Numbered from the stretch's first letter, positions 15,848 to 24,873 are shown. The stretch is 64,000 bases of DNA from Sphingomonas_D zeicaulis (GCF_050433225.1 NZ_JBNPXQ010000002.1:124001-188000), one strand, 5' to 3'. Numbers and translations: made by a program. Notes: a model not told the origin generated them from the letters alone.

Positions 15848-16470
15848 CCGAAGACGAGGCGCGGGGCTGGCTGGAAGCGACGCTCGATGTTCCACGTGGA
15901 ACAATGGATCGCATCGGCCGCTATCTCGATCTGCTTCGGGACGAGGCGACGCAGCAGAATCTGATCGCCGAGTCGACCTTTCCGACAATCTGGGCGCGGC
16001 ATGTCGTCGACTCCGCGCAGCTCATTCCGCTGGCCGATGGACCCGATGGAACATGGCTCGACCTTGGATCGGGTGCCGGTCTGCCGGGCATTATTATAGC
16101 GCTCATTACCGGAGCGCCGGTGGTCATGGTCGAATCGCGCAGGCGTCGAGTGGAGTTTCTTCAGGCGGTCGCGGACGATCTCGGGCTCGCCAATGTCGAT
16201 CTCCGTCTGTCTCCGGTTGAGCGCGTCGAGAGCTTCCCGGCGGCAACGATTACGGCCCGGGCGTTCGCACCGCTGCCCAAGCTGCTCGAACTTGCCCACA
16301 GGTTTTCCACAGAAAAGACGCAGTGGGTGCTTCCAAAGGGGCGGAATGCAAAAGCCGAACTGGAAGCCGTGACGCCGACGTGGCACATGATGTTTCACGT
16401 GGAACCGAGCATCACCGACGATGCGGCGGGCATCATCGTCGCGCGGGGCGTCAAGCGGAGACGGCAATGA
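15844..16470 (+). CDS. rsmG: 16S rRNA (guanine-527-N7)-methyltransferase RsmG (GidB)
   Basis: Seen: 208 aa. Class I SAM methyltransferase: NLIAESTFPTIWARHVVDSA, motif I WLDLGSGAGLPGIIIALI, VVMVESRRRRVEFLQAVADD, and VTARAFAPLPKLLEL-type block (TARAFAPLPKLLEL). Known: methylates G527 of 16S rRNA; loss gives low-level streptomycin resistance. Start ATG overlaps the mnmG stop, and its stop overlaps parA as ATGA. Two parS sites are embedded in the coding sequence; the palindrome is read as residues DVPRGT and FHVEP, so codon choice is constrained there. Confidence 0.95.
   Translation: MTEDEARGWLEATLDVPRGTMDRIGRYLDLLRDEATQQNLIAESTFPTIWARHVVDSAQLIPLADGPDGTWLDLGSGAGLPGIIIALITGAPVVMVESRRRRVEFLQAVADDLGLANVDLRLSPVERVESFPAATITARAFAPLPKLLELAHRFSTEKTQWVLPKGRNAKAELEAVTPTWHMMFHVEPSITDDAAGIIVARGVKRRRQ
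15888..15903. promoter_or_regulatory. parS centromere site 2 (inside rsmG)
   Basis: TGTTCCACGTGGAACA, a second perfect 16-bp palindrome, about 45 bp into rsmG and 1.9 kb from site 1. Confidence 0.92.
16391..16406. promoter_or_regulatory. parS-like site 3 (inside rsmG, imperfect)
   Basis: TGTTTCACGTGGAACC keeps the central TCACGTGGAAC with one half-site T/C change and a final C instead of A. It lies 76 bp upstream of the parA start, so it could also expose the parAB promoter region to ParB. Confidence 0.75.
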
Positions 16471-17249
16471 TCAGGATCGCGATCGCGAATCAAAAAGGCG
16501 GCGTTGGCAAGACGACGACGGCGATCAACCTCGCCACCGCGCTTGCCGCAACGGGGTGGCGGGTGCTGCTGATCGATTCGGATCCGCAGGGCAACGCGTC
16601 GACCGGGCTCGGCATTGGCAATGCCCAGCGCAAGCGCACCACCTATCATGTGCTGATGGGCGATTGCGGGATCGACGATGCCGCGGTGCCGAGCGTGGTG
16701 CCCAAGCTGGATGTCGTGCCCGCGACGGTCGATCTTTCAGGTGCCGAGGTCGAACTGGTCGACCAGGAAGACCGGGTTCATCGCCTCAACCAGGCGCTCG
16801 ATGAAGCGACGCCGGGACGGTGGGACATCTGCCTGATCGATTGCCCGCCCTCGCTTGGGATGCTGACGGTCAACGCGATGGTCGCGGCACGGCAGGTGCT
16901 GGTGCCGTTGCAGTGCGAGTTTTTCGCGCTGGAAGGGCTCAGCCAGCTCCTCAACACGGTCGAGCGCATCCGTGGTCGGTTCAACCCGTCGCTGTCGATC
17001 ATCGGTGTCGCGCTGACGATGTATGATCGACGCAACCGCCTGACCGAGCAGGTCGCGCAGGATGTGCATGCGGTGCTCGGCAAGATCGTGTTCGAGACGG
17101 TGATTCCGCGTAATGTGCGCCTCTCCGAAGCGCCGAGCCATGGTGTGCCGGCGTTGATCTACGACATCCGCTGCTCCGGGTCAGAGGCCTATGTGCGCCT
17201 TGCCAGCGAGTTGATCGGGCGTCTTCCCAAGGGTCTGAAAGCAGCATGA
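16467..17249 (+). CDS. parA: Chromosome partitioning ATPase ParA
   Basis: Seen: 260 aa from ATG 16467 (ATGA overlap with rsmG; the longer frame upstream is the rsmG shadow). Deviant Walker A ANQKGGVGKTTTAINLATAL, A' LLIDSDPQGNASTGLG, and B CLIDCPPSLGMLTVNAM. Known: ATP-dependent dimer on nucleoid DNA that pulls ParB-parS complexes, segregating origins; in alphaproteobacteria it is usually essential. C-terminus IPRNVRLSEAPSHGVPALIY is typical of the chromosomal type. Coupled to parB by ATGA. Confidence 0.96.
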   Translation: MIRIAIANQKGGVGKTTTAINLATALAATGWRVLLIDSDPQGNASTGLGIGNAQRKRTTYHVLMGDCGIDDAAVPSVVPKLDVVPATVDLSGAEVELVDQEDRVHRLNQALDEATPGRWDICLIDCPPSLGMLTVNAMVAARQVLVPLQCEFFALEGLSQLLNTVERIRGRFNPSLSIIGVALTMYDRRNRLTEQVAQDVHAVLGKIVFETVIPRNVRLSEAPSHGVPALIYDIRCSGSEAYVRLASELIGRLPKGLKAA

Positions 17250-18166
17250 GCAATGAGCCGGTGACTCCCGCGGCGGCCCCGCGCCGTCGGTCTTCCGGGT
17301 TGGGGAAGGGGCTTTCCGCCCTGCTCGGAGAGGTGCAGCGTGAGGAACCGGTGGCGCCGGGTGCAACGCGCGCGGCGGGCGTGCAGACGCTCTCGGTGAC
17401 CGAGATGCGGCCGCATCCGGGGCAGCCGCGGCGGCATTTCGATGAGGATGCGCTGGAGGAGCTGGCGCAATCAATCCGGGACCGCGGTGTGCTGCAGCCG
17501 ATCGTCGTGCGGCCGTTCGATGGCGCCTATCAGATCGTCGCCGGCGAGCGCCGCTGGCGCGCGGCGCAGCGGGCGCAGCTCCATCAGGTGCCCGTCATCG
17601 TCAAGCCATTCGACGATGCCGAGACGCTCGAAGTCGCGCTGATTGAGAATATCCAGCGGCAGGATCTCAACGCGATCGAAGAGGCGCAGGCCTACAAGCG
17701 ACTCATCGCGGATTACGGCCACAGCCAGGAAGCGCTTGGCCGCCTCGTCCATAAATCGCGCAGCCATGTCGCCAATCTGATGCGGCTGCTCGATCTGCCC
17801 GATCCGGTGCAGGGTGCCGTCGCCGATGGCCGGCTGTCGATGGGCCATGCCCGCGCGCTGATCGGCGCGCCGGAGGTCGAGCGGCTGGCCGAGCAGGTCA
17901 TCGATCGCGGACTTTCGGTGCGCGACACCGAGAAGCTGGCACGCGGTGCCAAGCCGGCGAAGGCACGCGAGTCAGGGGCGTCGCGCGGCGGCGGTGGGGC
18001 AGGGGATGCCGATATCCTCGCGCTCGAACGCCAGCTTGGCGACCTGCTTGGGCTGAAGGTGAAGATCGCGCATGAAGGCGATGGCAGCGGCGCGGTGACG
18101 CTGGCCTATTCCTCGCTCGATCAGCTCGACATGATCTGCCAGCGGCTGAGCGGCGAGCGGATCTGA
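17246..18166 (+). CDS. parB: Chromosome partitioning CTPase/DNA-binding protein ParB
   Basis: Seen: 306 aa. An N-terminal ParA-contact stretch RRRSSGLGKGLSALLGE, then the CTP-binding domain with HPGQPRRHFDEDALEELAQS, PIVVRPF and VAGERRWRAAQRA. The HTH is KSRSHVANLMRLLDLP, followed by linker PAKARESG and a C-terminal dimer domain LERQLGDLLGLKVKI. Known: ParB loads at parS, slides as a CTP clamp and recruits ParA and SMC. Three parS sites lie just upstream. Confidence 0.96.
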   Translation: MSNEPVTPAAAPRRRSSGLGKGLSALLGEVQREEPVAPGATRAAGVQTLSVTEMRPHPGQPRRHFDEDALEELAQSIRDRGVLQPIVVRPFDGAYQIVAGERRWRAAQRAQLHQVPVIVKPFDDAETLEVALIENIQRQDLNAIEEAQAYKRLIADYGHSQEALGRLVHKSRSHVANLMRLLDLPDPVQGAVADGRLSMGHARALIGAPEVERLAEQVIDRGLSVRDTEKLARGAKPAKARESGASRGGGGAGDADILALERQLGDLLGLKVKIAHEGDGSGAVTLAYSSLDQLDMICQRLSGERI

Positions 18167-18200
18167 CATCGCTGCTTCCGAGGGGCTGAGCCTCGGGGAC

Positions 18201-19226
18201 TCAGCGCAGACGTGCCGCGACTCTTGCGACTGCGATCAGTTCGGCATCGACCAGCATCGAGCCCGCCGAGCCGGATGACTTCACCTGTCGTTCCGCATCC
18301 AGCACGCGCCCCAGCGCGGTAGCGAGGCGGGGGGAGGGCCACATCCGGAGCTGTCGTGCGACGCCGTCCTTTTCCTTCCAGAACAAGGCCTTGCCGGCGG
18401 ACGCCATGACCGCGTCGATGCTGCTGCCGGAATCGACTTCTGCGCGCAGTTGAATCAGCAATTGCAGGCGGCGCAGCAGTGCGCGCAACAGGACGATGCC
18501 CTCGACGCCTTCCTGCGCGAGCCGGCCGAGTTCGGTGCCGGCGGAATCAGGGCGGCCGGACAGGATCGCTTCGACCAGCCGCGAGAGGTCGCTCTCGCCG
18601 GCATCGGCGCCGATCGCGTCGAGCGCATCCTCATCCGCGGTGGCGGGGCGCTCGGGGGCGGCGTCGAGGTAGAGCGCGAGCTTCTCGATCTCCCGGGTCA
18701 GGACGGCGCGATCATTGCCCGCGGCTTGCGCCAGCCGCGTCGCGACGCCCGATTCCAGCCGGATACCGGCCTCCCGCGCGATCGCCATCGCCAACCGGTC
18801 CGCTTCCTGGCCTTCGGGCAAATAGCTCGCAAAGGCCATCGCTGCGGGCGATTTGAGCCCTAGCTGCAGCAGCTTCGACGTGCCCTTGAGCGCGCCGGCA
18901 ACGAGAACCACCGGGTTGCCCGCCTGTTCGGCGGAGAGCAGCGCATCCACCGCGGCGAGGCATTCATCACCCGCGGGCATCACCCGGATATGACGCGCGC
19001 CGCCGAACAGCGAGATCGCTGCGGCCTCGTCGGCGAGGCGGGCGGGATCGCTCTTGAGCTCGCTGCCCTCCAGATCGATGCGTTCGGCGCCGGGGCCCAT
19101 CGCGCCATCCAGCCGCTGCGCGAGCGCGCGAGACCCTGATTCATCCGGCCCATAGAGGATGAAGAGGCGGATATCCGCGGGCGGCGTGGTCAGCGCGCGC
19201 TCGATCTGACCGCGATTGGCCTTCAC
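18201..19226 (-). CDS. holA: DNA polymerase III delta subunit
   Basis: Seen: 341 aa, start GTG 19226 overlapping the lptE stop (GTGA). MKANRGQIERAL, then RLFILYGPDESGSRALAQRL (the degenerate AAA+ P-loop of delta), and the long helical C-terminal domain. Known: delta opens the beta clamp in the clamp loader. Gene order leuS-lptE-holA with parB convergent is the conserved alphaproteobacterial arrangement, which strengthens the assignment for a fast-diverging family. Confidence 0.9.
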   Translation of the reverse strand: MKANRGQIERALTTPPADIRLFILYGPDESGSRALAQRLDGAMGPGAERIDLEGSELKSDPARLADEAAAISLFGGARHIRVMPAGDECLAAVDALLSAEQAGNPVVLVAGALKGTSKLLQLGLKSPAAMAFASYLPEGQEADRLAMAIAREAGIRLESGVATRLAQAAGNDRAVLTREIEKLALYLDAAPERPATADEDALDAIGADAGESDLSRLVEAILSGRPDSAGTELGRLAQEGVEGIVLLRALLRRLQLLIQLRAEVDSGSSIDAVMASAGKALFWKEKDGVARQLRMWPSPRLATALGRVLDAERQVKSSGSAGSMLVDAELIAVARVAARLR

Positions 19227-19735
19227 GGCTCCCCGGAGGGGGATTGCGCGCTGCGCCGGCTGTAGATCGCGACACGAGCGACGATCTGGTCCGCCACCGT
19301 CTGCGACAGCCGCTCCAACGCGCTGTTTTCCGCCGCGATCGTGGCATATTCGGAGCTGACCACATCTATGCCGGCATCCGATCCCGCGGTGGCGTCGAGC
19401 ACCACCGTGTTGGGGCCGACCTCGACGAGGCGATAGCGCGCACGCAAGGTCCGTCGCTCGCGGGTGATTGCATCGTCCGAACGCACGCCGAATCCGGTGA
19501 TCTGGTCGTCGAGTTCGACTTCCAGTCGGTAGGTGGGGCTGCCTTCGTGCGGCCCCAGCCGGTCGTTGAGCGCGTTGCGCACCAGCCAGCCGGCGCGGCC
19601 CTGAATCGGCGCCACCTCGACCGCACCCAGCGCGGTCGCAACGCTCCCCTTGCTGCCGCCACTGTAAAGCGGCTGCAGTCCGCAGGCGGACAGCAGCAGG
19701 GGCAGGACGACGAGGGGGAGCGCGCGGAGCATCAT
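19223..19735 (-). CDS. lptE: LPS-assembly lipoprotein LptE-like
   Basis: Seen: 170 aa. Lipoprotein signal with lipobox LLLSACGLQPLYSGG (Cys about residue 18). The mature part has the LptE pattern VRNALNDRLGP, TYRLEVELDDQ, and YATIAAENSALERLSQTVAD. Known: LptE plugs the LptD barrel that inserts lipopolysaccharide or, in sphingomonads, possibly glycosphingolipid-rich outer leaflets. ATG at 19735 or 19732 both overlap the leuS stop. The target lipid is inference. Confidence 0.87.
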   Translation of the reverse strand: MMLRALPLVVLPLLLSACGLQPLYSGGSKGSVATALGAVEVAPIQGRAGWLVRNALNDRLGPHEGSPTYRLEVELDDQITGFGVRSDDAITRERRTLRARYRLVEVGPNTVVLDATAGSDAGIDVVSSEYATIAAENSALERLSQTVADQIVARVAIYSRRSAQSPSGEP

Positions 19736-22251
19736 GCGACGATGTTTACCAGACGATCGGGCACAACGATCACCTTTTTCGGTGTCGCGCCGTCAAGCGT
19801 GCGAACCACACCGCCTGCAGCCAGCGCCAGTCTCTCCAGCACCTCACGACTCTCGCCCTTCGGCACGGTCAGCGTGTCGCGCAGCTTGCCATTGACCTGA
19901 ACGGCCACCGTCACCTGATCGTCGACCAAGAGCGCCGGGTCGACCGTGGGCCAAGCGGCTTCCGCGACCAACCCAGGCTCGCCCAGCACCTCCCACGCCT
20001 CTTCGGCAAGGTGCGGCACCATCGGTGAGACCAGGACCACAAGCGTGCGGATCGCTGCGGTGCGCGACGCGCTGGGCTTGGCCTTCTCGATCGCGCCAGT
20101 CAGCTCATAGAGCTTGGCGACGGCCTTGTTGAATCCGAGCGATTCGATGTCGGCGGCGACGCCGGCGATCGTGCGGTGCAGCTTGCGGTCGAGATCGAGG
20201 TCGTCGCCGTTGGCCGCAGCATCGATGCCGTCCACCAGGCGCCACAGCCGGTTGACGAAGCGCCACGCGCCTTCGATTCCGGCCTCGCTCCATGGCAGGT
20301 CGCGCTCGGGCGGGCTGTCCGAGAGCATGAACCAGCGCACCGCGTCCGCGCCATATTGATCGACGATGCCGGTCGGGTCGACGGTGTTCTTCTTCGACTT
20401 CGACATCTTCTCGATGCGGCCGCGCGTCACCGGATCTCCGGAGGCGATAATCGTCAGGCCATTCTCGCCCGGCTGGACCTCCTCGGGGGAGAGCCAGCGG
20501 CCCTGCGGATCCTGATACGTCTCATGCGTCACCATGCCCTGCGTGAACAGGCCGGTGAACGGCTCCGCCACGTCAAGCTTGCCGATATGCTTGAGCGCGC
20601 GCGTCCAGAAGCGCGCATAGAGCAGGTGGAGGATCGCATGCTCGACACCGCCGATATACTGCCCCACGGGCAGCCAGCGCTCGGCCACGGCCTTGTCGAA
20701 CGGCTTGTCATCGGGCTGGCTGGCGAAGCGGATGAAATACCAGCTGCTGTCGACGAAGGTGTCGAGCGTATCGGTCTCGCGCCGTGCGGCCGAACCGCAC
20801 TTTGGGCAATCGACATGCTTCCAGGTCGGATGACGGTCGAGCGGATTGCCCGGCACGTCGAAACTGACATCCTCGGGCAGCTTTACCGGCAGCGCCGAAC
20901 GCGGCACCGGCACCACGCCGCACGCGTCACAATGGATGATCGGGATCGGTGTGCCCCAATAACGCTGGCGCGAGACGCCCCAGTCGCGCAGGCGCCACAC
21001 CGTCGTGCCCTTGCCCCAGCCTTCATGCTCGGCGCGGGCGATTACCATCGCCTTGGCCTCTTCGACCTCGGCACCGTCGAGGAAGCGCGAGTTCACGAGA
21101 CGGCCGGGGCCGGTGTAGGCCTCGTCGCCGATCTCCTCATCCTCAGCGCCCTCGGGAGCGACGACGCGCTGGACGGGCAGATTATATTTTCGTGCGAAGT
21201 CGAGGTCGCGCTGGTCGTGCGCCGGGCAGCCGAAGATCGCGCCGGTGCCATAATCCATCAGCACGAAGTTCGCGACATGGACGGGCAAGTGCCAGCTCGC
21301 GTCCAGCGGATGCTGCACGCTGAGGCCGGTATCGAAGCCCTTTTTCTCGGCGGTCTCGATATCGGCGGCGGCGGTGCCGCTTTGTTGGCATTCAGCGATG
21401 AACGCGGCCAGTTCAGGGCTGTGCTTTGCCAGTTCCTGCGCCACCGGGTGATCGGCGGCGATCGCGATGAAGCTCGCGCCGAACAAGGTGTCAGGCCGGG
21501 TGGTGAACACCTCGATCCCCCGATGCGCCGAGCCGGTGCCGACGAAGTCGAAATGCAGGCGCGCGCCGCGGCTCTTGCCGATCCAATTTTCCTGCATCAG
21601 CCGCACCTTGTCCGGCCAATGCTCCAGCGTGCCGAGACCGGCGAGCAGATCGTCGGCGAAGTCGGTGATCTTGAGGAACCACTGGCTCAGCTTGCGCTTC
21701 TCGACCGTTGCGCCCGAGCGCCAACCCTTGCCGTCGATCACCTGCTCGTTGGCGAGCACGGTCATGTCGACCGGATCCCAGTTGACCGCCGATTCCTTGC
21801 GATAGACGAGGCCACCCGCATAAAGATCGAGGAACAATGCCTGTTCCTGGCCATAATATTCGGGCTCGCAGGTCGCGAGTTCGCGGCCCCAGTCCAGCGC
21901 GAAGCCCAGCCGCTTGAGCTGCGCCTTCATCGCTGCGATGTTGGAACGGGTCCAGTCGCCGGGATGGACCTTCTTTTCCATCGCCGCATTTTCGGCGGGC
22001 ATGCCGAACGCGTCCCAGCCCATCGGATGCAGCACTTCGTGGCCGGTCATCCGCTTGAAGCGCGCCAGCACGTCGCCCATCGTATAGTTGCGGACGTGGC
22101 CCATGTGGATGCGCCCCGACGGATAGGGGAACATCTCAAGAACATAAGCGCGCGGTTTGGCGCTGGAATCATCCGCGGCGAAGACCTTGCGGTCCTCCCA
22201 CACGGTCTGCCAGCGCGCGTCAGCCGTCAGCGGGTTGAAGCGCGAAGTCAC
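19732..22251 (-). CDS. leuS: Leucyl-tRNA synthetase
   Basis: Seen: 839 aa. HIGH motif as PYPSGRIHMGHVRNYTMGD near residue 40-60; an editing CP1 domain about 220-410 (TTRPDTLFGASFIAIAADHP); a zinc-type insertion with CDACGV and CPKCGS; KMSKS as KMSKSKKNTVDP about residue 615-625; and the C-terminal anticodon-binding domain. Known: charges tRNA-Leu in the cytoplasm. First gene of the leuS-lptE-holA unit, 18 bp after the DUF3576 stop. Confidence 0.97.
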   Translation of the reverse strand: MTSRFNPLTADARWQTVWEDRKVFAADDSSAKPRAYVLEMFPYPSGRIHMGHVRNYTMGDVLARFKRMTGHEVLHPMGWDAFGMPAENAAMEKKVHPGDWTRSNIAAMKAQLKRLGFALDWGRELATCEPEYYGQEQALFLDLYAGGLVYRKESAVNWDPVDMTVLANEQVIDGKGWRSGATVEKRKLSQWFLKITDFADDLLAGLGTLEHWPDKVRLMQENWIGKSRGARLHFDFVGTGSAHRGIEVFTTRPDTLFGASFIAIAADHPVAQELAKHSPELAAFIAECQQSGTAAADIETAEKKGFDTGLSVQHPLDASWHLPVHVANFVLMDYGTGAIFGCPAHDQRDLDFARKYNLPVQRVVAPEGAEDEEIGDEAYTGPGRLVNSRFLDGAEVEEAKAMVIARAEHEGWGKGTTVWRLRDWGVSRQRYWGTPIPIIHCDACGVVPVPRSALPVKLPEDVSFDVPGNPLDRHPTWKHVDCPKCGSAARRETDTLDTFVDSSWYFIRFASQPDDKPFDKAVAERWLPVGQYIGGVEHAILHLLYARFWTRALKHIGKLDVAEPFTGLFTQGMVTHETYQDPQGRWLSPEEVQPGENGLTIIASGDPVTRGRIEKMSKSKKNTVDPTGIVDQYGADAVRWFMLSDSPPERDLPWSEAGIEGAWRFVNRLWRLVDGIDAAANGDDLDLDRKLHRTIAGVAADIESLGFNKAVAKLYELTGAIEKAKPSASRTAAIRTLVVLVSPMVPHLAEEAWEVLGEPGLVAEAAWPTVDPALLVDDQVTVAVQVNGKLRDTLTVPKGESREVLERLALAAGGVVRTLDGATPKKVIVVPDRLVNIVA

Positions 22252-22269
22252 TATATTGGAACCCTTTTG

Positions 22270-22701
22270 TTAGCCGGAATAGGCGCTGCGCCGCAGGTCG
22301 CGCGCCTTGGTGAGGATGATCTCCTCAAGCTTCTGAACGGTTGCGGCCTGCACCGGCGCATCCACCCAGGCACCGTTCTGGTTGAGCTGTCGCGAAGCCG
22401 CCACGCGCACCGCATCCGCCCGCAGATCCTGGTCGAGAATCGACACGGTCAGCTTCATCCGCTCGGTGGGGGTGTTGGGATTCACATACCAGTCGGTCAC
22501 CACCACGCCACCGTTCGAATCCGCATTGACCAGCGGCATGAACGACAGTGTGTCGAGCGTCGCGCGCCAAAGATAGGAATTTACGCCGATCGTCGTCACC
22601 TTGGACGCGGCGAGATCCGCCGTCGGCCGCTCCTTGCCGCCGCACGCGGCAAGCGTCGAGATCAGGGCGATCGCGATCGCGAAGCGGGCAGGTCGGTTCA
22701 T
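22270..22701 (-). CDS. DUF3576 lipoprotein
   Basis: Seen: 143 aa from ATG 22701, with AAGGA at a suitable distance upstream; the ATG at 22737 lacks this. Lipobox STLAACGGKERP (Cys about residue 20). The domain contains TTIGVNSYLWRATLDTLSFM, NGGVVVTDWYVNP and RMKLTVSILDQDLRADAVRV, with a C-terminal helix LEEIILTKARDLRRSA. Known: DUF3576 proteins are alphaproteobacterial envelope lipoproteins usually found next to leuS. Function unknown; linkage to lptE suggests an envelope role. Confidence 0.88.
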   Translation of the reverse strand: MNRPARFAIAIALISTLAACGGKERPTADLAASKVTTIGVNSYLWRATLDTLSFMPLVNADSNGGVVVTDWYVNPNTPTERMKLTVSILDQDLRADAVRVAASRQLNQNGAWVDAPVQAATVQKLEEIILTKARDLRRSAYSG

Positions 22702-22882
22702 GCGGATGGTCCTTGGAATAACGGTTACGCGCGCCATCTATAGATTGTCCCGCGCCGCCCGCAAGCGATGCGGGCATTTTGGGACTGGCGCGAATGTGGA
22801 TATCATGTCACAGGCTTCCGCGAAACGTCGGGGGACGATGGCATCTAGCGGATAAACCGTGCTAATCCCTCGTTCGAAGGGG

Positions 22883-23620
22883 ATGAACAACGTGGTTGGC
22901 GCGAGTCGCAAGAGGGCGGGATGGATCGGAGCGGCGATGGCCGTAGCCGTCATTGCCCTGTATCCGGCGCTCGCGGCCCAGGAAGCTCCCGCGAAATATG
23001 CGTCGAAGAAACCGGTGTCTTTGAACGCGCGCGGTGGAATCGGCTCCTTCACGCCCGCATCTGCCGATCCGCGTCTCGCCGCCAGCTTCGCTCGTGCGGG
23101 CATGACGAGCAACGGCTTCCGCTTCACCCCGGCGTCCGCTGCGGACGGCCGCAGCCGCCCGGTGACGGTGGCGGTGCGTGCGCGCTCCAGCGTCAGCCGT
23201 GCCGATGCGGAGAAGATCGCGATCGCCGCGCCGACCGCGGTTAGCATCACCCCGATCGCCTATAATCTGGGCGTTGCGGTGGGCTGGAAGCGTTTTGCTC
23301 TGTCGGGCGATGTGTCGCGCGTCGATACTGGCCTAATGCCCGGCGGGCGTGAGTCGGTGGATGTCGGCGTCAGCTACACCGGCAAGAAATTCTCGGCACG
23401 CGTCCAGGCGGGCGCGGATCGCCCGACTGCGGGTCAGCCCGCACTTGTCGCTGCGCCCGAATCCTATTCGGTCGATCTCGGCACCAGCTACTCGCTGACC
23501 AAGAATCTCGATGTGACCGCCGGCCTGCGCTATCGCAGCGACCGGGATCGCCTGCTGCCGACGGCTGATGACCGTCGCGACAGCCAGGCCGTCTATATCG
23601 GTACCGCCTTCAAGTTCTGA
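22883..23620 (+). CDS. Outer-membrane beta-barrel-like exported protein
   Basis: Seen: 245 aa from ATG 22883 (GAAGGGG just upstream; a GTG at 22859 adds eight residues). Signal peptide to about residue 32 (ALYPALAAQE). The segment SLNARGGIGSFTPASADPRL repeats in looser form at SNGFRFTPASAADGR. The last 120 residues alternate polar and hydrophobic strands (VDVGVSYTGKKFSARVQAGA, VDLGTSYSL, VTAGLRYRSD) and end in YIGTAFKF, an outer-membrane-protein-like terminal Phe. No named family was recognised; a small porin-like barrel is inferred. Its stop overlaps the convergent thiE-like gene by 11 bp. Confidence 0.72.
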   Translation: MNNVVGASRKRAGWIGAAMAVAVIALYPALAAQEAPAKYASKKPVSLNARGGIGSFTPASADPRLAASFARAGMTSNGFRFTPASAADGRSRPVTVAVRARSSVSRADAEKIAIAAPTAVSITPIAYNLGVAVGWKRFALSGDVSRVDTGLMPGGRESVDVGVSYTGKKFSARVQAGADRPTAGQPALVAAPESYSVDLGTSYSLTKNLDVTAGLRYRSDRDRLLPTADDRRDSQAVYIGTAFKF

Positions 23621-24185
23621 TCCGGCCCGGCGCCGTAAAGGCGTCGATCGCGGCCCATCCATACGCACCGAGCGCCGCCATCCGGCGTGCGCGTTGGCCA
23701 TCCATACCCCCCAGCGCGACCACCGGGATGCGGGTGCGCCTTGCCAGTGCGGCGAATCGCCAGCGTCCCAGCGGCCGTGCGCCGATGTGCGAGCGGGTGG
23801 CGAAGACGGGGGACAGCAGCAGCAGATCGGCGTGGAGTCGTGTTGCGCGCGCGATCTCGCGCGCATTGTGCACGGGGGCGGTGCGGATCAGGCAAGGGCC
23901 TGCAGAATTGCGCGTGCGGCCATGAACGCCATCGGCCCGCCACCCCGCGGCCTGTTCTGCACGTCCGGCCAGAATCAGCATCAATCCGCGACGGCGCGCG
24001 ATGGCGCGAACGCGCTCGAACAGCCGCCGCCGCTCCGCGGAGGGCGTCGCATGGTGACGGAAGATCACGCCGGCCCCGCACGGCAGCCGCTGGAGCGCGA
24101 TCCACAACGACTCGCCGGCACGCTCGTCGGTCATCAGCCAGAGGCGGGGCAGGGGAGGCGCCGATCGGCGGTGGCGGTGCGGCAT
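23610..24185 (-). CDS. Thiamine phosphate synthase-like (ThiE/TenI family) protein
   Basis: Seen: 191 aa from ATG 24185; the ATG at 24209 would overlap the yggS start on the other strand. TIM-barrel pattern: PRLWLMTDERAG, GVIFRHHATPSAERR, LILAGRAEQAAGWRADGVH, LLSPVFATRSHIGARPLG, IPVVALGGMDGQRARRMAAL. This is the ThiE/TenI layout. The usual phosphate loop with T-x-T-K is replaced by FATRSH, so true thiamine-phosphate synthesis is uncertain and an aminotransferase-like TenI or diverged role is possible. The protein is short and Arg-rich. No TPP riboswitch was seen. Confidence 0.75.
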   Translation of the reverse strand: MPHRHRRSAPPLPRLWLMTDERAGESLWIALQRLPCGAGVIFRHHATPSAERRRLFERVRAIARRRGLMLILAGRAEQAAGWRADGVHGRTRNSAGPCLIRTAPVHNAREIARATRLHADLLLLSPVFATRSHIGARPLGRWRFAALARRTRIPVVALGGMDGQRARRMAALGAYGWAAIDAFTAPGRIRT

Positions 24186-24207
24186 CGGCCTGCCTATAGC
24201 AGCGCGC

Positions 24208-24873
24208 ATGACCGAAACCGAAGCCGCATCGCGGTTGTCCGAGGTGACGACCGCCATTGCCCGTTCCGCGCGTTTGGCGAAGCGCGATCCCGCCGACGTG
24301 GCGCTGATCGCCATATCGAAGACGCATGACGCCGCGGCCATCCAGCCGCTGATCGATGCCGGCCATCGCCGGTTTGGCGAGAATCGCGTGCAGGAGGCGC
24401 AGGGCAAATGGCCGGCGCTCAAGGCCGCGACGCCGGATATCGAACTGCATCTCGTGGGCCAGCTCCAATCCAACAAGGCGGCGGATGCGGTTACGTTGTT
24501 CGATGTGATCCATTCGGTCGACCGGCCTTCGCTCGTCGATGCGCTGGGCAAGCTGGTAGCGGCCGGCGCGGCGATGCCGCGCCTGTTCGTGCAGGTGAAT
24601 ATCGGCGGAGAGGAGCAGAAGGGCGGCTGCGCCATCGCGGACCTGCCAGGGCTGCTCGCGCACGCCGCCGAACAGCGGTTGGCGATCGAAGGGCTGATGG
24701 CGGTGCCGCCGGCGGATACCGAGGCGGCGCCCTATTTCGCGCTGCTCGCCAAGCTTGCCCGCGCGCACGGGCTTGCCGGGCTCAGCATGGGCATGTCGGG
24801 CGATTATGAGACGGCGGTGATGATCGGCGCGACGCATGTCCGCGTCGGCACCGCCTTGTTCGGTGCGCGCTGA
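24208..24873 (+). CDS. YggS-family PLP homeostasis protein
   Basis: Seen: 221 aa. Fold III PLP protein: ADVALIAISKTHDAAAIQPL with the PLP Lys in ISKTH (usually VSKT/K), GHRRFGENRVQEAQGKWPAL, ELHLVGQLQSNKAADAV, FVQVNIGGEEQKGG, and GLSMGMSGDYETAVMIGATH. Known: YggS/PLPBP buffers pyridoxal phosphate and prevents PNP toxicity; no catalytic reaction is known. Its start is 22 bp from the divergent thiE-like start. A HAD phosphatase follows after 13 bp. Confidence 0.93.
   Translation: MTETEAASRLSEVTTAIARSARLAKRDPADVALIAISKTHDAAAIQPLIDAGHRRFGENRVQEAQGKWPALKAATPDIELHLVGQLQSNKAADAVTLFDVIHSVDRPSLVDALGKLVAAGAAMPRLFVQVNIGGEEQKGGCAIADLPGLLAHAAEQRLAIEGLMAVPPADTEAAPYFALLAKLARAHGLAGLSMGMSGDYETAVMIGATHVRVGTALFGAR

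Noticed and set aside
20176..22743. 855-codon plus-strand frame opposite leuS
   Set aside because: Antisense shadow of leuS; no motifs or ribosome binding site.
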